Assembly (NCBI GenBank): GCA_037447655.1
Contig: JBBHKE010000040.1
Span: forward strand, 372,491-436,490
Source of the DNA: Zygnema cylindricum
Taxonomy: Eukaryota > Streptophyta > Zygnematophyceae > Zygnematales > Zygnemataceae
Reading direction: 5' to 3'
DNA: 64,000 nt
Shown here one piece after another: positions 38,958 through 50,404 of the stretch. The notes below the pieces were generated by a model. That model searched no databases. It was given only the letters and a program-made list of their open reading frames with translations, and was not told where the DNA came from. Within the stretch, counting starts at the first letter, position 1. Each line of letters begins with the position of its first letter. Made by a program: the position numbers and the translations under genes.

Positions 38958-40500
38958 GGGAACGTCCCATCTCTAATTTCACACTAGTCAAATAGTTTTA
39001 GGTGAAGGAAAAATAGTATTTTAATTATATTTTAAGTTTAAGGGTTTTATTTTACGGGCTCCGAATTGGTATTAGTAACACTCATATTGATTCAATTTGT
39101 AGCTTTTTCTCACCCATCAGCTCTTGTCTTAAGCCTTTGTCATTAATAAACAACGTCATTTTGAAAGAAACTATCTTGACCCCTCTATTGTTGCATGATT
39201 TACATAGGTTTTATATCTGAATACTTTATAACTAAAATTGTGATGGTTAAATCATTAATGTACTCGATGATTGAAATGATAAGGACTAAAAACATTTCAA
39301 ATAATAAACAATACTAAACGCATGCGATTGAAAGTTGGGGAAAAAAAAAGAAAAAAAAATACTAAACTATACGAGCAACAAAAACTACCCCATACATTGA
39401 TTAGAAAAGAGAAAGTGGGTCGATAACCAAAAGCATAAGACTACGCCACACAATAGGTCAAAAGCACGAATATCATATGTATGCTCCGCGTGTTCACAAG
39501 GGAAGTCTCTCCGTCCTTTCCTAGTATTCACCACCTTGCGTTAACGAATAAGAGGCGAAGTTTGCGAACTTTGAACGGTGACGATGATACATTGTTGGTA
39601 AAAAACCGATAAGATAATATCGGAATTCTTGCCAGGTCCTCTTGCTTTAAAAGATCATTGAGTGCATTCACGCAAGAAGTTGTCGAGGGATTAGTTTGCG
39701 TTCCCAAAGATATATAAATCAAACCGTATAAATTTGTCAGCTAGGTCTCAACGCTTGTAGTCACGTACTCTAAAAGTTTTTGTATCCAAAGCCGCACACC
39801 AATATGTCATGTTGCTTGTGAGGAAACATGGCGTCTTGTAGGGTATGTGAAGAGAAGGTCACCTAGTGTTCTTTACGTTTCGAGCAAAAACATTATATCC
39901 ACACAAGGGCCACGTATAGCCTTAGATTTAGAACGCGGCGAGAAAGCATGTGACTGTTCGCGTTTGACATTTATCTTGTTTCGCTACCCACTACGACGAT
40001 TGCTTCTTGAACCATGTCATATGTTGTTGTACACTCTCCTCTGTACAAGCAACATAGTGGTGGGACACTTTGCTCCTCTACAGGTTGACTAAAAATGCAA
40101 CGGGGCTTGCCTAAAAGTGAAGGGTGCAGTAAGCCGAGACATAAGCGAAGCGCATAAGAAATCTAAGGAGAAGACAAGTGGAGTGAGGAAAAACGGACAG
40201 AGCAGCAGTTAACATCCAGCTATAATGTACGGTAGAACGGGGTGTCTTTGCTTTTTAGAAGCAAACTGTTCAGCAACATAAGAAAGCGTAGTTTGTAAGC
40301 CTTTTCTGTGCAATACAACCCTTAACTGTTTATTAGTGAAAAATAATGGACACAAACTTCAGGCAAGTCAAGAATAAAATCTAGACCGCTCATGTACGAA
40401 TCAACAGGCATATATTTCTGCTTGCTGGTTACTGAGACGATTATCATCAACTACTCGATCAGTCCGCTATTTATTGTTTCTTTGGAAACAAAACTACAAA
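38958..40500. other. Right flank of array unit 3
   Basis: Non-coding; aligns with 21.0-22.3 kb and 29.1-30.3 kb but lacks the tRNA-like segment. No gene seen. Confidence 0.5.
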
Positions 40501-40588
40501 AGGTGTTATGACGTTGCAACAGTATTAGCCGTTTTCACTTTCGTTGTCGTATGCTGACGTGGATAGACGATGTCCTCAAAACGAATAT

Positions 40589-41365
40589 GGGTGCGTCTCC
40601 ATGTACTTGTAACTTAGAGAAATTACTTGTTTTTTGGCGCAGATCCGGCGGACCCGGATATCAAGTGTCCCTATGTGTAACACCGAAATGGTTACCTAAG
40701 GGTGTGACGATTGTATACGCTGACAATGCCCGTGACGGTTGTCAATGTCTACAATCTGTGATGACACACGATATTTTCCATAACTGCTTGTGACGTCGCG
40801 TGACTTTTCTTGACATTGTACACCTACTGCCCTCCAGCCTGTGCCGTTTGACGGTTGAAGGAGATACGCTTTGCCTTTGCGTCTATTGTCGGGTAGACCT
40901 GAAATGGCATCGGAACCTTGAGACCCCTGCAAAAAAAAAATTCGGTACCGGATGGAAACGGACAAAACAAAACAAACTGTATACTTCTATTTGTCGTATT
41001 AAACAAAAACGAACAAAACATAGTGAATCGTGTACATTTCCACGTCGCTTCAAATCGTTTGAAAATTTTCGAAAATTACGGCACATGCGAATATATGTTC
41101 CTGTTTGTTTATAGAAAATCCCTAATTTTAAAACACATCGCGCACGTGTTTTAAACATAAGGTTGAAGATGACGTTTTTTGTCGTCGAAGTGGGTCGAAA
41201 AACACAAGACGACAGATTTTAGTACATCCTAAGATTGAGGATGATGCAAATTGTACTCTACAAATTTGCTATTTCTTCGTACGGTCGGACTTAGGCAGTA
41301 CGGCGCTAAGTTTTAGAGGAAAACGACAGAAAAAAACCCTTACTTAGATACATGGAGACGCACCC
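40589..41365. mobile_element. PIF/Harbinger-like non-autonomous element, 777 bp
   Basis: Ends GGGTGCGTCTCCATGTA / catggagacgcaccc flanked by TAT on both sides (40586-40588, 41366-41368). Same family as 38018-38954 by size, end layout and interior motifs. Confidence 0.7.
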
Positions 41366-41647
41366 TATGAGAATTCATTAACATGCCGAATTCGCACATC
41401 TCGTACGGTACAATAGCCTGCGTGGAAAAACAGCGTCATTTTCTATTGGACCGCAAAGCTACATATTTTTGTCTGATACAATCTGATTGGACTGTGAAAC
41501 TGTGTATTGGAGAATTTAAATGTACGATCAGATCTTGTCCTTTGTGCACCGCCAATTTCGCTCACGCTTCCAAACTTCAAACTTATTCTAAAAAAGTACA
41601 AAATAGTATAGTTGCCGTACGTGACACAATACCTTCTGTACTTTAAA

Positions 41648-41720
41648 GTACAGCTGGCGAATATCAAGATGATGGAAAAGGTGGAAGAGGATGTCAAATC
41701 GTACAATACGAAAGTGATGC
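41648..41720 (+). CDS. Possible orphan exon, unrecognised
   Basis: After an AG at about 41651 the sequence reads ANIKMMEKVEEDVKSYNTK, helix-like and charged, then a GT. It is unlike the surrounding low-complexity DNA. No partner exon identified; weak call. Confidence 0.2.
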
Positions 41721-42209
41721 ATACATCATTTCCCCACCTCACTCCATCTCTCCCTCTCTCTCTCCCTTCCTGTGCCATTCTTCTTTTCCCCATACCTGTT
41801 TAACCTCCTTGACCTGTTGCCAGAAATCCCGGACCTATTGTACTGAATTGAAAGTTCTCGCAAAAGCACCTTTTTTTCCATTTGCTGATGCCGAATTTAA
41901 CCGTTTTGATTTTAGAAATATCTATGGACTGTTTACTCTCTTTCCCTGTCCCGAATCCGACAATTCTCTTTTGTTTTCTCCTCTTTGTTCTCTCCTGAAA
42001 AAACACATCTGAAAAGACTACTCAAAATTAAACGTCCATCCCAAAAAAAATTCAAACCATCGAACGAAAAACAGTTAAAAAATAAACAAAACCTCTTCGA
42101 CAAGGCAAAAACCAGTAAAAAAAAAAACATGTAAAGAAACAAACAAAATAACAAAGAAGCAAACAAACAAAAAACAAAAAACATATAAACGAGACAGTTT
42201 TAAAGTAAA

Positions 42210-42387
42210 ATGGAAACTGCGGGCATCGAGAAAAACTTATCAACGAATAGCGATCGCTCGGGCAGAAGTTCGACGAGCGCGGGAAAGTTTCCGAAAAGCG
42301 TCATTGAGGGAGAGAAGAGAGGAGGACTTTTGAGTTTCAGAAAATGGTGGAGAAACGAAGCATTCGAACCGTTTCTACAGAAAGAGG
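42210..42387 (+). CDS. Orphan 5' exon of an unrecognised gene
   Basis: The ATG is in a good context (AAAATGG) after an A-rich leader. About 59 residues: Ser/Thr-rich start (METAGIEKNLSTNSDRSG), then FRKWWRNEAFEPFLQKE and a plausible donor (AAAGAG|gtacat). Composition is clearly coding-like. No continuing exon is visible: the next 500 bases are a purine tract and then array unit 4 begins. It may be the 5' end of a gene broken by the array or one with a very long intron. Confidence 0.35.
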
Positions 42388-42530
42388 TACATGGAACCAG
42401 TTTACAGTTTTCCGTAAATCACTTCACAGTTTTTTGTTTCATTGTTTTCATTAAATCAGTACACATTTTTTTTTTTTTTTTAATTTGGGTTTACGTTTGC
42501 ACAAATTTTGAGGTTTGAAGGTTTGAAGTT

Positions 42531-43060
42531 GAGGGAGAAGGAAGGAGAGGGAGAGGAAGAAGGGGAGGGGAAAGGGGAGAGGGGACGAAGGATAGAGGGT
42601 GATAGGGAAGAGGGAAGGGGGAAAGAGGGGACGAGGAGAGAGGGGAAGAGGGGAAGAGGGGAAGAGAGGACGAGGAGAATCGAGGAAGAGGGGAAGGGGG
42701 AAAGAGAGGAAGGGGGAAAGAGGGGAAGAGGAGGACGAGGGGGAGAAGGGACGAGGGGACGAGGGAAGAGGGGAGGAGGGGACGAGGGGAAGTGGGGAAG
42801 AGGGGAAGTGGGGAAGAGGAGAGGAGGGGAAGTTGGGAAGAGGGAAAGAGGGGAAGGGGGAAGGAGGGTAAGAGGCGGAGATGGAAGGGGGAAAGAGGGG
42901 AGGGGAACAGCGGAAGCGGGGACGAGGGGAAAAGGGAAAAGGGGAAAGAGAAGAAGAGGGAGAGGAGGAGAGGGATTTGGGAGAGAGGTCCTAAAGGAGG
43001 AGAGGGTGATAGAGGAAGAGCAGATAGGGAGAGTGGGAGAGGGAAGAGGGAGAGGGGTCC
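42531..43060. repeat. 530-bp purine-rich tract
   Basis: Nearly all G and A on plus, built from GGGGAAGAGG / GGGGACGAGG units. Candidate for triplex or G-quadruplex structure. Overlapping open frames are an effect of composition. Confidence 0.92.
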
Positions 43061-44974
43061 TTCATATTTTATTTTGTTTTTGGTATTTTATGTCAATTTT
43101 TTTATGAATTTTCCTTCCAAAGGAGTTTTTGAACTATGTTTAAAATATGTTTAAATTTATAGTAATGCACTTTACCTTTTAACTTTTTTTTTTTTAATTT
43201 CTTTAGGTTTAAACGAAAATTGCCAACTTTTTTTCCCCTTTTCATTGCCAACTCGATTTTTTTTTTGGGATTGTCTGCATGGACAATTGAAGACCCCTTA
43301 CTATTTTTAGTTTCTAAAATATGGTTGTGACATGTGAAGCAATATTTTGCTCCATATGCCATACTTTGGCAAGTGTGGAGATCTCCAATGCTAAATGTAT
43401 GTTTGACGAGTTGGAATTCCCTTTAGTACACACTTTTGCAACTTATAATATATATAATATATTATATTGTATTGTAGCATATTACACTGCAGTTTACTGT
43501 ATTGTGGTGTATTGTATATCATATTCTATTATAAAAGGTACAATGCTACGGTTTATTTTACCCGAACGCTTCAAACTTTGAGACCAATTCCTTCATTAAG
43601 GATTGCAAGTGCAATGATGGTTTTGCAGGATGCCATATTATTTTTACCAATGGTTCTTGAAATCGCAACAATAGTTCACAAACCGCCGGAGACGAGACAC
43701 TTTTCAAGAGTAGAAGATCAAAGAGCTCGCTATTTATGTTTTTAATTTCCACCGTTTAAACAATAAAAACAACGAAATTTTGAAACAGTGGTACCGAGCA
43801 CGTTTTAAACTTGTTAGGGTATGAAAGTACTTGCAAATAAAATTGCAAAGTATCTACATTAATATGGATTTTAAAGTGTTGAAAATGAGCAAAAACATCT
43901 TGAAATGTCACGTCAAAGGCTTGAAAGAAAAGTTGAATTTTAATTAAGATGTGTTGGGAGCGGGAGAGCGAGAGGGAGAGGAGAGGGAGAGGGAGGGAGC
44001 GGGAGAGTCTTGGACTTATCTGTCCAACTACTTTCAAATCATTTCCACTTGAACATTAAAGTGGACCACCAAAAAAAAAACATTTTTCTTGTGAAACTAT
44101 TTTTAATCAAAAAACAATAATTCTGACCGAGCAGTACACGGTAGCGATAAAAGGATCGAATTTGGTCTTTAAGAGACGAAGGGAAAAACAATACATTTAA
44201 TCATAGACAGATAGTCGGATAACGGAACAAAAAAGATAACGGAACGGAAACAGAGAGTTATGATATTTTGATTGCACAAAAAAACAGGTTTTGAAAGCAC
44301 AAAAAATAATAAATAGGGGGCGGGGAGAGAGAGGGAAAATGAAGAAGACATGCAAAGACAAGAAAAGACGATAAAATATTTAAAATAAACAAATCTAAGA
44401 AACTGAGTCGATTGCGGAAAATCTCAATTTCCAGATACATCCAAAATATCACAAAGTTCCCAGAAACACCCGATTTATATTACAAATATGTGATGTACAA
44501 ATTCTCTACCTCTCTCTATTTGCAAACTCTTCTCCACTAGTTACTGCCTTCTCCTCCAATCCTTATCCTTTTACACACGTGTTTCTTCTACCAAATCTTA
44601 AACCCGAAAAGTACCAAAAAAAACTCCGAAATAAACCCTAAAATTCCCTAAATGCATTATATAAAAATCAGTTTAAATGATCACACAGAAACCATCACTC
44701 TAGCTGGCCCACGTGCCGCCTCCTTTTTTTCTTTTTCTCTACTATCATTTGAAGTCTCCATTTTTGTTTTTTTATTTTTTTTGTTACACCTTTTTATTTT
44801 GTTAGTGATCCTGACTCCTCCAAATCTCTCCGTTCCGAAAATGACACGTGTCACCGTTTTGAAGACTCACTCCAACCCTTCCACATCAATCCTATGTGTC
44901 ACTTCTCAGAAATAAATAGTGCTGACTATGAATGTATTTTTTCCCTTTCTCCACTTATCATACAATGTCATAGC

Positions 44975-45007
44975 TGACGTCACACCCTGCCACCCGACGT
45001 GACGTCA
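44975..45007. promoter_or_regulatory. TGACGTCA palindromes next to His/Gly-rich gene 4
   Basis: Exact sites at 44975-44982 and 45000-45007. Confidence 0.4.
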
Positions 45008-45092
45008 CTCTTCAAATAGACCACTACCCTGCCTTTGAAGTCAGAAACTCGGAAAAAAACGAGAAAACCGACACGTGGGAGCTTCTGCGACT

Positions 45093-45731
45093 CTATGCTT
45101 CCTTAATGCTGACGTCCCCTCCGTCCACATTCCGTTCATCGACCGGTGCGTTGACGCCATTCGTGACGTGACGCATACCGCGCCCTCCGTTACTTCCGTG
45201 ACGCTCCCCGTGACTTTTCCATCCGCCGGCGCCACCTTCGGAAATCCTGCCTGCTGTCATCTTTTCCGCCTCGCCGGCCGTCTCTCCGCCGGTGGAAATT
45301 TCCCCGCGACGATGCCCGCCACGGAATCCGCCGTGAGCGTGACTTCCGTGACGCCCGTGACCTCCGTGACCTTCTTGACTTTCTGGACTTCCGTGACGTC
45401 CGTAACTCCGTCCATGGCCTCCGGGATTCCCGTGACGTCCGATCCGCACAATTCGAGCGAACCCAGAAGACACAGCTCCGGTACTCTCTGTACCCTCCGG
45501 CGCAGTTTTGACGACCGTCAGAATGTGGCCGGCCGGTATCTCTACGACTTCCCCACGCCTGTGTCCATGGCCGTGATGACGGCCGAAACGATGGTGATGG
45601 CTTTCGTTGTCTTTTCCGCCATTGCGGAGGAAACGAGGAGAAGAGTTTGTCCGTACATGTTCCGTACGGTTCCTGGGATGGCCATGGTGGAGGGATTGTG
45701 TGCAAGCGGCTGTCTTTGGAAGGACATCCAT
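45093..45731 (-). CDS. His/Gly-rich protein, array copy 4 (212 residues)
   Basis: Start at 45731 in the conserved context; the more upstream Met found in copies 1-3 is replaced by Lys here, which supports the MDVLPK start for the family. His cluster ESHHHRFGRHHGHGHRRG retained. Compared with copies 1-3 it lacks five residues (AGLVA) after RRGEIS and, like copy 2, the GRDGRH stretch. All indels keep frame. Ends GGDVSIKEA. Function unknown. Confidence 0.6.
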   Translation of the reverse strand: MDVLPKTAACTQSLHHGHPRNRTEHVRTNSSPRFLRNGGKDNESHHHRFGRHHGHGHRRGEVVEIPAGHILTVVKTAPEGTESTGAVSSGFARIVRIGRHGNPGGHGRSYGRHGSPESQEGHGGHGRHGSHAHGGFRGGHRRGEISTGGETAGEAEKMTAGRISEGGAGGWKSHGERHGSNGGRGMRHVTNGVNAPVDERNVDGGDVSIKEA

Positions 45732-45894
45732 GGTGGAGATTTGTCGAATACTGGAATTAGAGAGGATTTTTGGTGTTTTTGACTGTAGAACGGTTTGAAG
45801 CTTGTAAGATTTTAAGGGAAAAGAAAACTGTGGGAGAGTAATGGGAAGAGGGTAGCTTTGGGATGGATTTCTCTGCAAGAATTGTGGAGAGGGA

Positions 45895-46005
45895 AGATGG
45901 AGTGAATTGAGATAACGAGAATGAGAATTCTGGCTTTTATCGACTGAGATGGAGGTGGAAAGGCGTGTGTTGGTAGAGGGGGAGGGTTTGCAGCTGATTG
46001 GTAGA
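45895..46005 (-). promoter_or_regulatory. Promoter of His/Gly-rich gene 4
   Basis: CCAAT box (ATTGG on plus at 45997-46001) and TATA-like CGATAAAAGCC (about 45942-45932). Confidence 0.55.
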
Positions 46006-46371
46006 CTTGACGTGCCGCTTCGGCAAACGTTATGGACCGTTCGATGGTTCCATTTCGAAGATAACGCGCTTTGGAATTGAGGAGCTGTCTTGATGATGAC
46101 GTTTAAACAATTACCGCGATGTTTCGTTTTCTGTCAATATTTGGAATTCCGTTATTTTTCGAAAAAAATGAGGACGCGTCGTTTTTTACCCTTAGAGCTT
46201 ATCACGCCACGTGGGTGTGACAAGACCGCTTCTCCGAGATACTTTATAGAGTTCTATGTATATGGGCGTCAGCTGTTGAGTCTTTTATGGGACAGAATCA
46301 CGCTTTTTTGTCACATGATGAGAGATAAAATCACAAGGGCGAAAACTCCCAGTACACCGCGAGAAGAGCTA

Positions 46372-47648
46372 CACCGCGAATCGTTATTAGTGTCAAAGTC
46401 ACTAATTTGGGTTCTTAAAATTTTGTTTTTTTTCCTCAGGTAGGATACATGATTTTAATTTTTCCTTGACGATAATTATGGTACCGTACAGAATAGCGTA
46501 AAGAACGAAAGTACAATAATATCTAAATAGTGTGATGTACGGTAAATGTCAGACCGTACATAAATGTACCTTTTCAAGTGAAAATTTTACAAAAAATGAA
46601 TTAAATCAGACGCGCACGCATAGGAACATGCGCTCAAAAAACGGGATTAGTTTGACACGTAAATTAGTCTGACATGTACGGATATTTAAATTTCACGACG
46701 GCGTACGATTTCTATTTTTTGTAAAAATACATATATTAATGTATATAATTGTATAGCGAATATTCCATTTTTCCTTTTCCAAATTAGTATTAACGCCGAA
46801 ATTACAATACACCTTTTTTTTTAACTTCAAATTCTTTATTAAGGGTGGCGTTCCATCAGACGAAAAGTGAGGTTCTTTACAGAAAAATCGGGGCCTCTCC
46901 GTACCACGCCGTACTTACTATTTTGTTTTTATACGCGAACAACATTACAGAGAATCTTGCCAATATTCTTCAAAGGTCTGGGAGTAAAGAATGACCGTTG
47001 GATATGTTTTCGAGAAGCATTCGCTTCCAAAGTGTCTGTAAATTGTGATGTACCTCGAGGAGGTACATCACCATTTACAGAAATAATTGAGCCGCGACAC
47101 CTTGGATAATGAATGTACGTGTCAAGACAGCAACCAACCGAAATCGAAATATTTCGCACATGATATATGCATCAGAAATTCAACGACAATCACGAAAGTG
47201 ATCTCGTAACGAACTTTCGTTGCATTATTTTTGTTACCGGCCTTTCTTCACACTATTTGTGAAAGTGCTCATTCGTCACGCGAAAAAGCCGAAACCCTAA
47301 AAATAATGAGCTGGCGTCTGACAAGCATTTGCAAAAAGTACAAAATTTGTGTGGTACGATACCCTGGTCCGCACGTACATGGTATGCAAATGTCGATTTC
47401 GAGTTGAAGTTGGTCGGTGTAAAAAATACTTGACGATTTTCAAATACGATCTTATGTTACGTAGAACCACTCTTATTTGTACACGTGGATTACAGACTCT
47501 GCGCGATAGTACACTGATCAAAATGTAGCACTCTGTAATGTTGACCGTACGTTTACAGAATTTCCTGATGGAACGCCACCCTAAGCACAAATTACGGTAA
47601 ATTTTCTTCAACGCTATTTAAACTTGACACTAATAACGATTCGCAGTG
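46372..47648. mobile_element. Tc1/mariner-type element, 1277 bp, with a nested insertion
   Basis: Ends CACCGCGAATCGTTATTAGTG / CACTAATAACGATTCGCAGTG flanked by TA (46370-46371, 47649-47650). The body is mostly the nested 739-bp element. Confidence 0.8.
46843..47581. mobile_element. Nested Harbinger-like element, 739 bp
   Basis: Ends GGGTGGCGTTCCATCAG / CTGATGGAACGCCACCC are perfect inverted repeats with TAA on both sides (46840-46842, 47582-47584). Non-coding. Confidence 0.85.
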
Positions 47649-47650
47649 TA

Positions 47651-47842
47651 CCCCGCCCATAGTTATTACAGTAAATAAACACTAATTCAGTATCAGCTTT
47701 TTCTGGCCAAAAATAAATGTTACCAGCGCTATTTAGGGAAGTGGACTACAACCTGCCACGCTCCCATGAACTTAATTAAAATTGCTATAACTAATATCGT
47801 ATTAACACTAATAAATCCTTAACGCAAATAAATCCCGCGGTG
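47651..47842. mobile_element. TA-flanked MITE, 192 bp, abutting the previous element
   Basis: Starts ccccgcccatagttattac and ends atcccgcggtg; shares the TA at 47649-47650 with its left neighbour and has TA at 47843-47844. Confidence 0.65.
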
Positions 47843-48094
47843 TAGTACCATAGTTAAAGATGCGATTTCACAATTTAATATAGAATTTCGCCATTAATGT
47901 CAATATTTTTTTGATATTTCGCGTTTAATGGACCTGTGATGTGGACCATCTGGAAAGCATGCAACGCGTAAATTTAATATGTTTTAGCAGCTTCATCGAA
48001 TAGACGGCTCCTGGTTTCACGGAGATTACATTGACCGTCCGATACATGTTTTCTAACATGCATGCACCTTCGGAGAAATGTACGGTAGCCACTA

Positions 48095-48319
48095 CAACCG
48101 TGTATCGCTCTATTAGTGTTAAATTGTAAATTAATTTTTCGCCACTTAAAACATCTTTTCTCTGTACACACTCGTCGGATTGTGGATCTGACGGTTGCAA
48201 TTGAAAGGTAAGATTCTCAGCTTCCTATTGGCGGTCCCAAAATCAAAATCGGACAGGTGTGTACGGAAAATGTTTTAAGTGGCGAAAAAAAACATTAACA
48301 CTAATAGCGATTCACGGTG
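48095..48319. mobile_element. Foldback MITE, about 225 bp
   Basis: Contains ttcgccacttaaaacatctt and its inverse aatgttttaagtggcgaa; ends related to the CACCGTGAATCGC type. Same family as 17383-17586. Confidence 0.6.
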
Positions 48320-48326
48320 TTCTGTA

Positions 48327-48547
48327 CGTCACAACGTGAATCGCTTTTAGTGTTAATGTTTTTTTGGCCACTTAAAATATTTTTTCTCTGTGCACACTTT
48401 TCAGATTTTCAATTCGACGGTGCCGATTGAAAGCCACAGTTCTCATCTTCCGATTGGTGGTCTCCAATCGTAAAATGGACACGTGTGAACAGAGAAAAGA
48501 TGTTTTTGTGACTAAGAAATGACCAACACTAAAAGCGATTCACCATG
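48327..48547. mobile_element. Foldback MITE, about 221 bp, in tandem with the previous one
   Basis: Left acaacgtgaatcgcttttag and right ctaaaagcgattcaccatg are inverted; flanked by TA (48325-48326, 48548-48549). Confidence 0.65.
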
Positions 48548-48683
48548 TAGCGTCTGCAACTTTTGTTTTTGACCATGGGAAACTGGTAAAACAGTTACCT
48601 AGAATCTCCACTACAAGACAAATTATGCTCGCTAAGCTACGGTTGCATCGGTACTTTATAACTGTGTAACTGTAGAATCACCT

Positions 48684-48850
48684 GCCCGTAAAAAGTACAA
48701 TAATGCCCATAAAAGTACAATAATGACCGTAAGAATTGCAATAATGCCCATAAAAAACACAATAATGCCCATAAAAAGTACAGTAATGCCCGTAAAAATT
48801 ACAATAATGACCATAAAAATTACAAAAATGCCCGTGAAAAGAATAATATT
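48684..48850. repeat. 17-20 bp minisatellite
   Basis: About nine units of GCCCATAAAAAGTACAATAA type with substitutions. Confidence 0.85.
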
Positions 48851-48875
48851 GCCAGGAAAAGTTTTTTACTGCCCG

Positions 48876-48877
48876 AA

Positions 48878-48968
<91 letters not shown>
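48876..48968. repeat. (TA)n microsatellite
   Basis: About 90 bp of uninterrupted TA; two opposite long 'IYIYI' frames are artefacts of it. Confidence 0.98.
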
Positions 48969-48971
<3 letters not shown>

Positions 48972-49184
48972 TTTGCTCACTCATAAAGACTAGGTGAGGG
49001 GAAGTGTATATATAAGTTCGTTGAATGTGAAAATATAAAAAAGGTATACATATTATACTGAAATCCACATTATTTTTTACATTAATGCAAAAAATTAAAA
49101 GATATTGACGCCTTCTGTTCCTCTTCACCTTTCAATTTTTTTTTTTGTTTTGTCTCCTTTTAAATTTCCGTTTTGGGTTTTAAA

Positions 49185-49378
49185 CTTTTTTAGGGTTTCC
49201 GTTTCTTCTATTTCCTTTTTTAGGGTTTTCCTTTTTTTTTTTTGGGTTTTAGGTTTTTTAGTTTCCTGGTACGATTTTGGTTTAGGGTTTCGCTATTATT
49301 ATTTGTTTTTTAGGGTTTTTTTCCTCTATTTTTGGGTTCGGTTCTCGCTTTTCTTTTAGTTTTAGGTTGGTGACGTCA
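49185..49378. repeat. Degenerate TTTAGGG (telomere-like) motifs upstream of CFAP20
   Basis: TTTAGGGTTT occurs four times between about 49190 and 49320, with TTTTGGGTTT and TTTTAGGTT variants, followed by a TGACGTCA at about 49372. Could be telo-box promoter elements or a decayed interstitial telomere tract. Confidence 0.5.
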
Positions 49379-49379
49379 T

Positions 49380-50404
49380 GCCCTGGCGTCCACCTTTGAC
49401 ATTTAACTGGGTGCTTTCTACCGACCCCGGCTAGTTGGGTCGGTGCGGTCGGCATAGTGTTCGGACGCGGTTGGGATTTTGGTTGCGCATATTTATCTCC
49501 ATCTCGCTATGTCTTGTCGTATCGCGGTCATAATTCCTATCATCGGTTCATGTCATCATAGTTTTGTCACATCGCCACATCGCATCACGCTCATTCTATC
49601 ATCATAAACCATCGCGTTCATCACGTACAATAAATATGCATAATGCATTTATGTCATAACCCCCACTATTTTATCTTTATTCTTCCCCTCTCCCTCCTCC
49701 CCCACTCCCCCCTCCCCCTTTTTGTTGTTGAACATCCCTTCCACCTCTCCTCCCCTCCTCCTCCCTCTTCTCCCCCATCTCCCCCCTCCCCCTTTGTTTT
49801 GAGACAGACGTCCTCTTCCCTCCTCTCCCTCCCTCTCCTCCTCCTCTCTTTTGCTCTCTCCCCTCCCTTGTTTGTATTGATGTTTCTTATATTATTGTAT
49901 TTTATTTTTTGGAGTCAGAGAGGGAGGAGTTATTCCCACTCCCTCTCTCCTCTCCTTCTCCCTCTCCCCCTCCCGCCTTTTTTGTTGCATATTGGTCTTT
50001 TCTTATATTATTATTTTTTTCTTTTTTTGGAGGGTTTCTTCTCTCTTCCCTCCTCTCCTCTCTCTCCCCCCCCTTTTTTTTGTTTATTAGATGTTTTCTT
50101 ATGTTATTATTATTTTCTTTCTTTTTGGGGGGGGGAGGGAGAGGGAGGGACAGACATCCCATCCGGACTACAATCAAATTTTTGTAAAAAAAGCACTTCC
50201 GGGAGAAATTGGGTACAAAGGATATTAATTTTTTTTACTCCACTATATCCTTTGTGGAAAAAAAAAAGAAAAGGTGGGGGGAATAGAGAGAGAGTGAGGG
50301 AAGGAGAGGAGGAGAAAGAGTCCCTTTTGAGAAAAAAGGCATACAACAAAGAAAAAGAAAAAACAAAAAAAGGAAAGAAGAAAGAAGAAAAGGGTGAGGA
50401 GAGG
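49380..50404 (+). promoter_or_regulatory. Presumed promoter and pyrimidine-rich 5' region of CFAP20
   Basis: After a mixed-composition stretch (49400-49640, GTCGGTGCGGTCGG and many ATC repeats) come long CT-rich tracts (49680-50100), then A/G-rich leader up to the ATG at 50405. No separate gene seen; long open frames reflect composition. Confidence 0.4.

Larger units (their letters stand above)
31550..40500. repeat. Tandem array unit 3
   Basis: Left block (31.56-32.7 kb), truncated module to 33.45 kb, second module 33.46-34.5 kb, gene copy 3, then a right flank interrupted by elements at 35854-36862, 37144-37759 and 38018-38954. The tRNA-like part is deleted here near 39320. Confidence 0.6.
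43290..46360. repeat. Tandem array unit 4 (right flank truncated)
   Basis: Left block like unit 1 (ttaccaatggttcttgaaat), purine tract, CT block, gene copy 4 and promoter. Homology ends just before the TIR cluster at 46372. Confidence 0.62.

Noticed and set aside
42508-43154. Three overlapping 90-199 residue Gly/Glu/Arg-rich frames
   Set aside because: Purely a product of the stop-free purine tract.
48723-49128. IYIYI-rich frames on both strands
   Set aside because: Artefact of the (TA)n tract.
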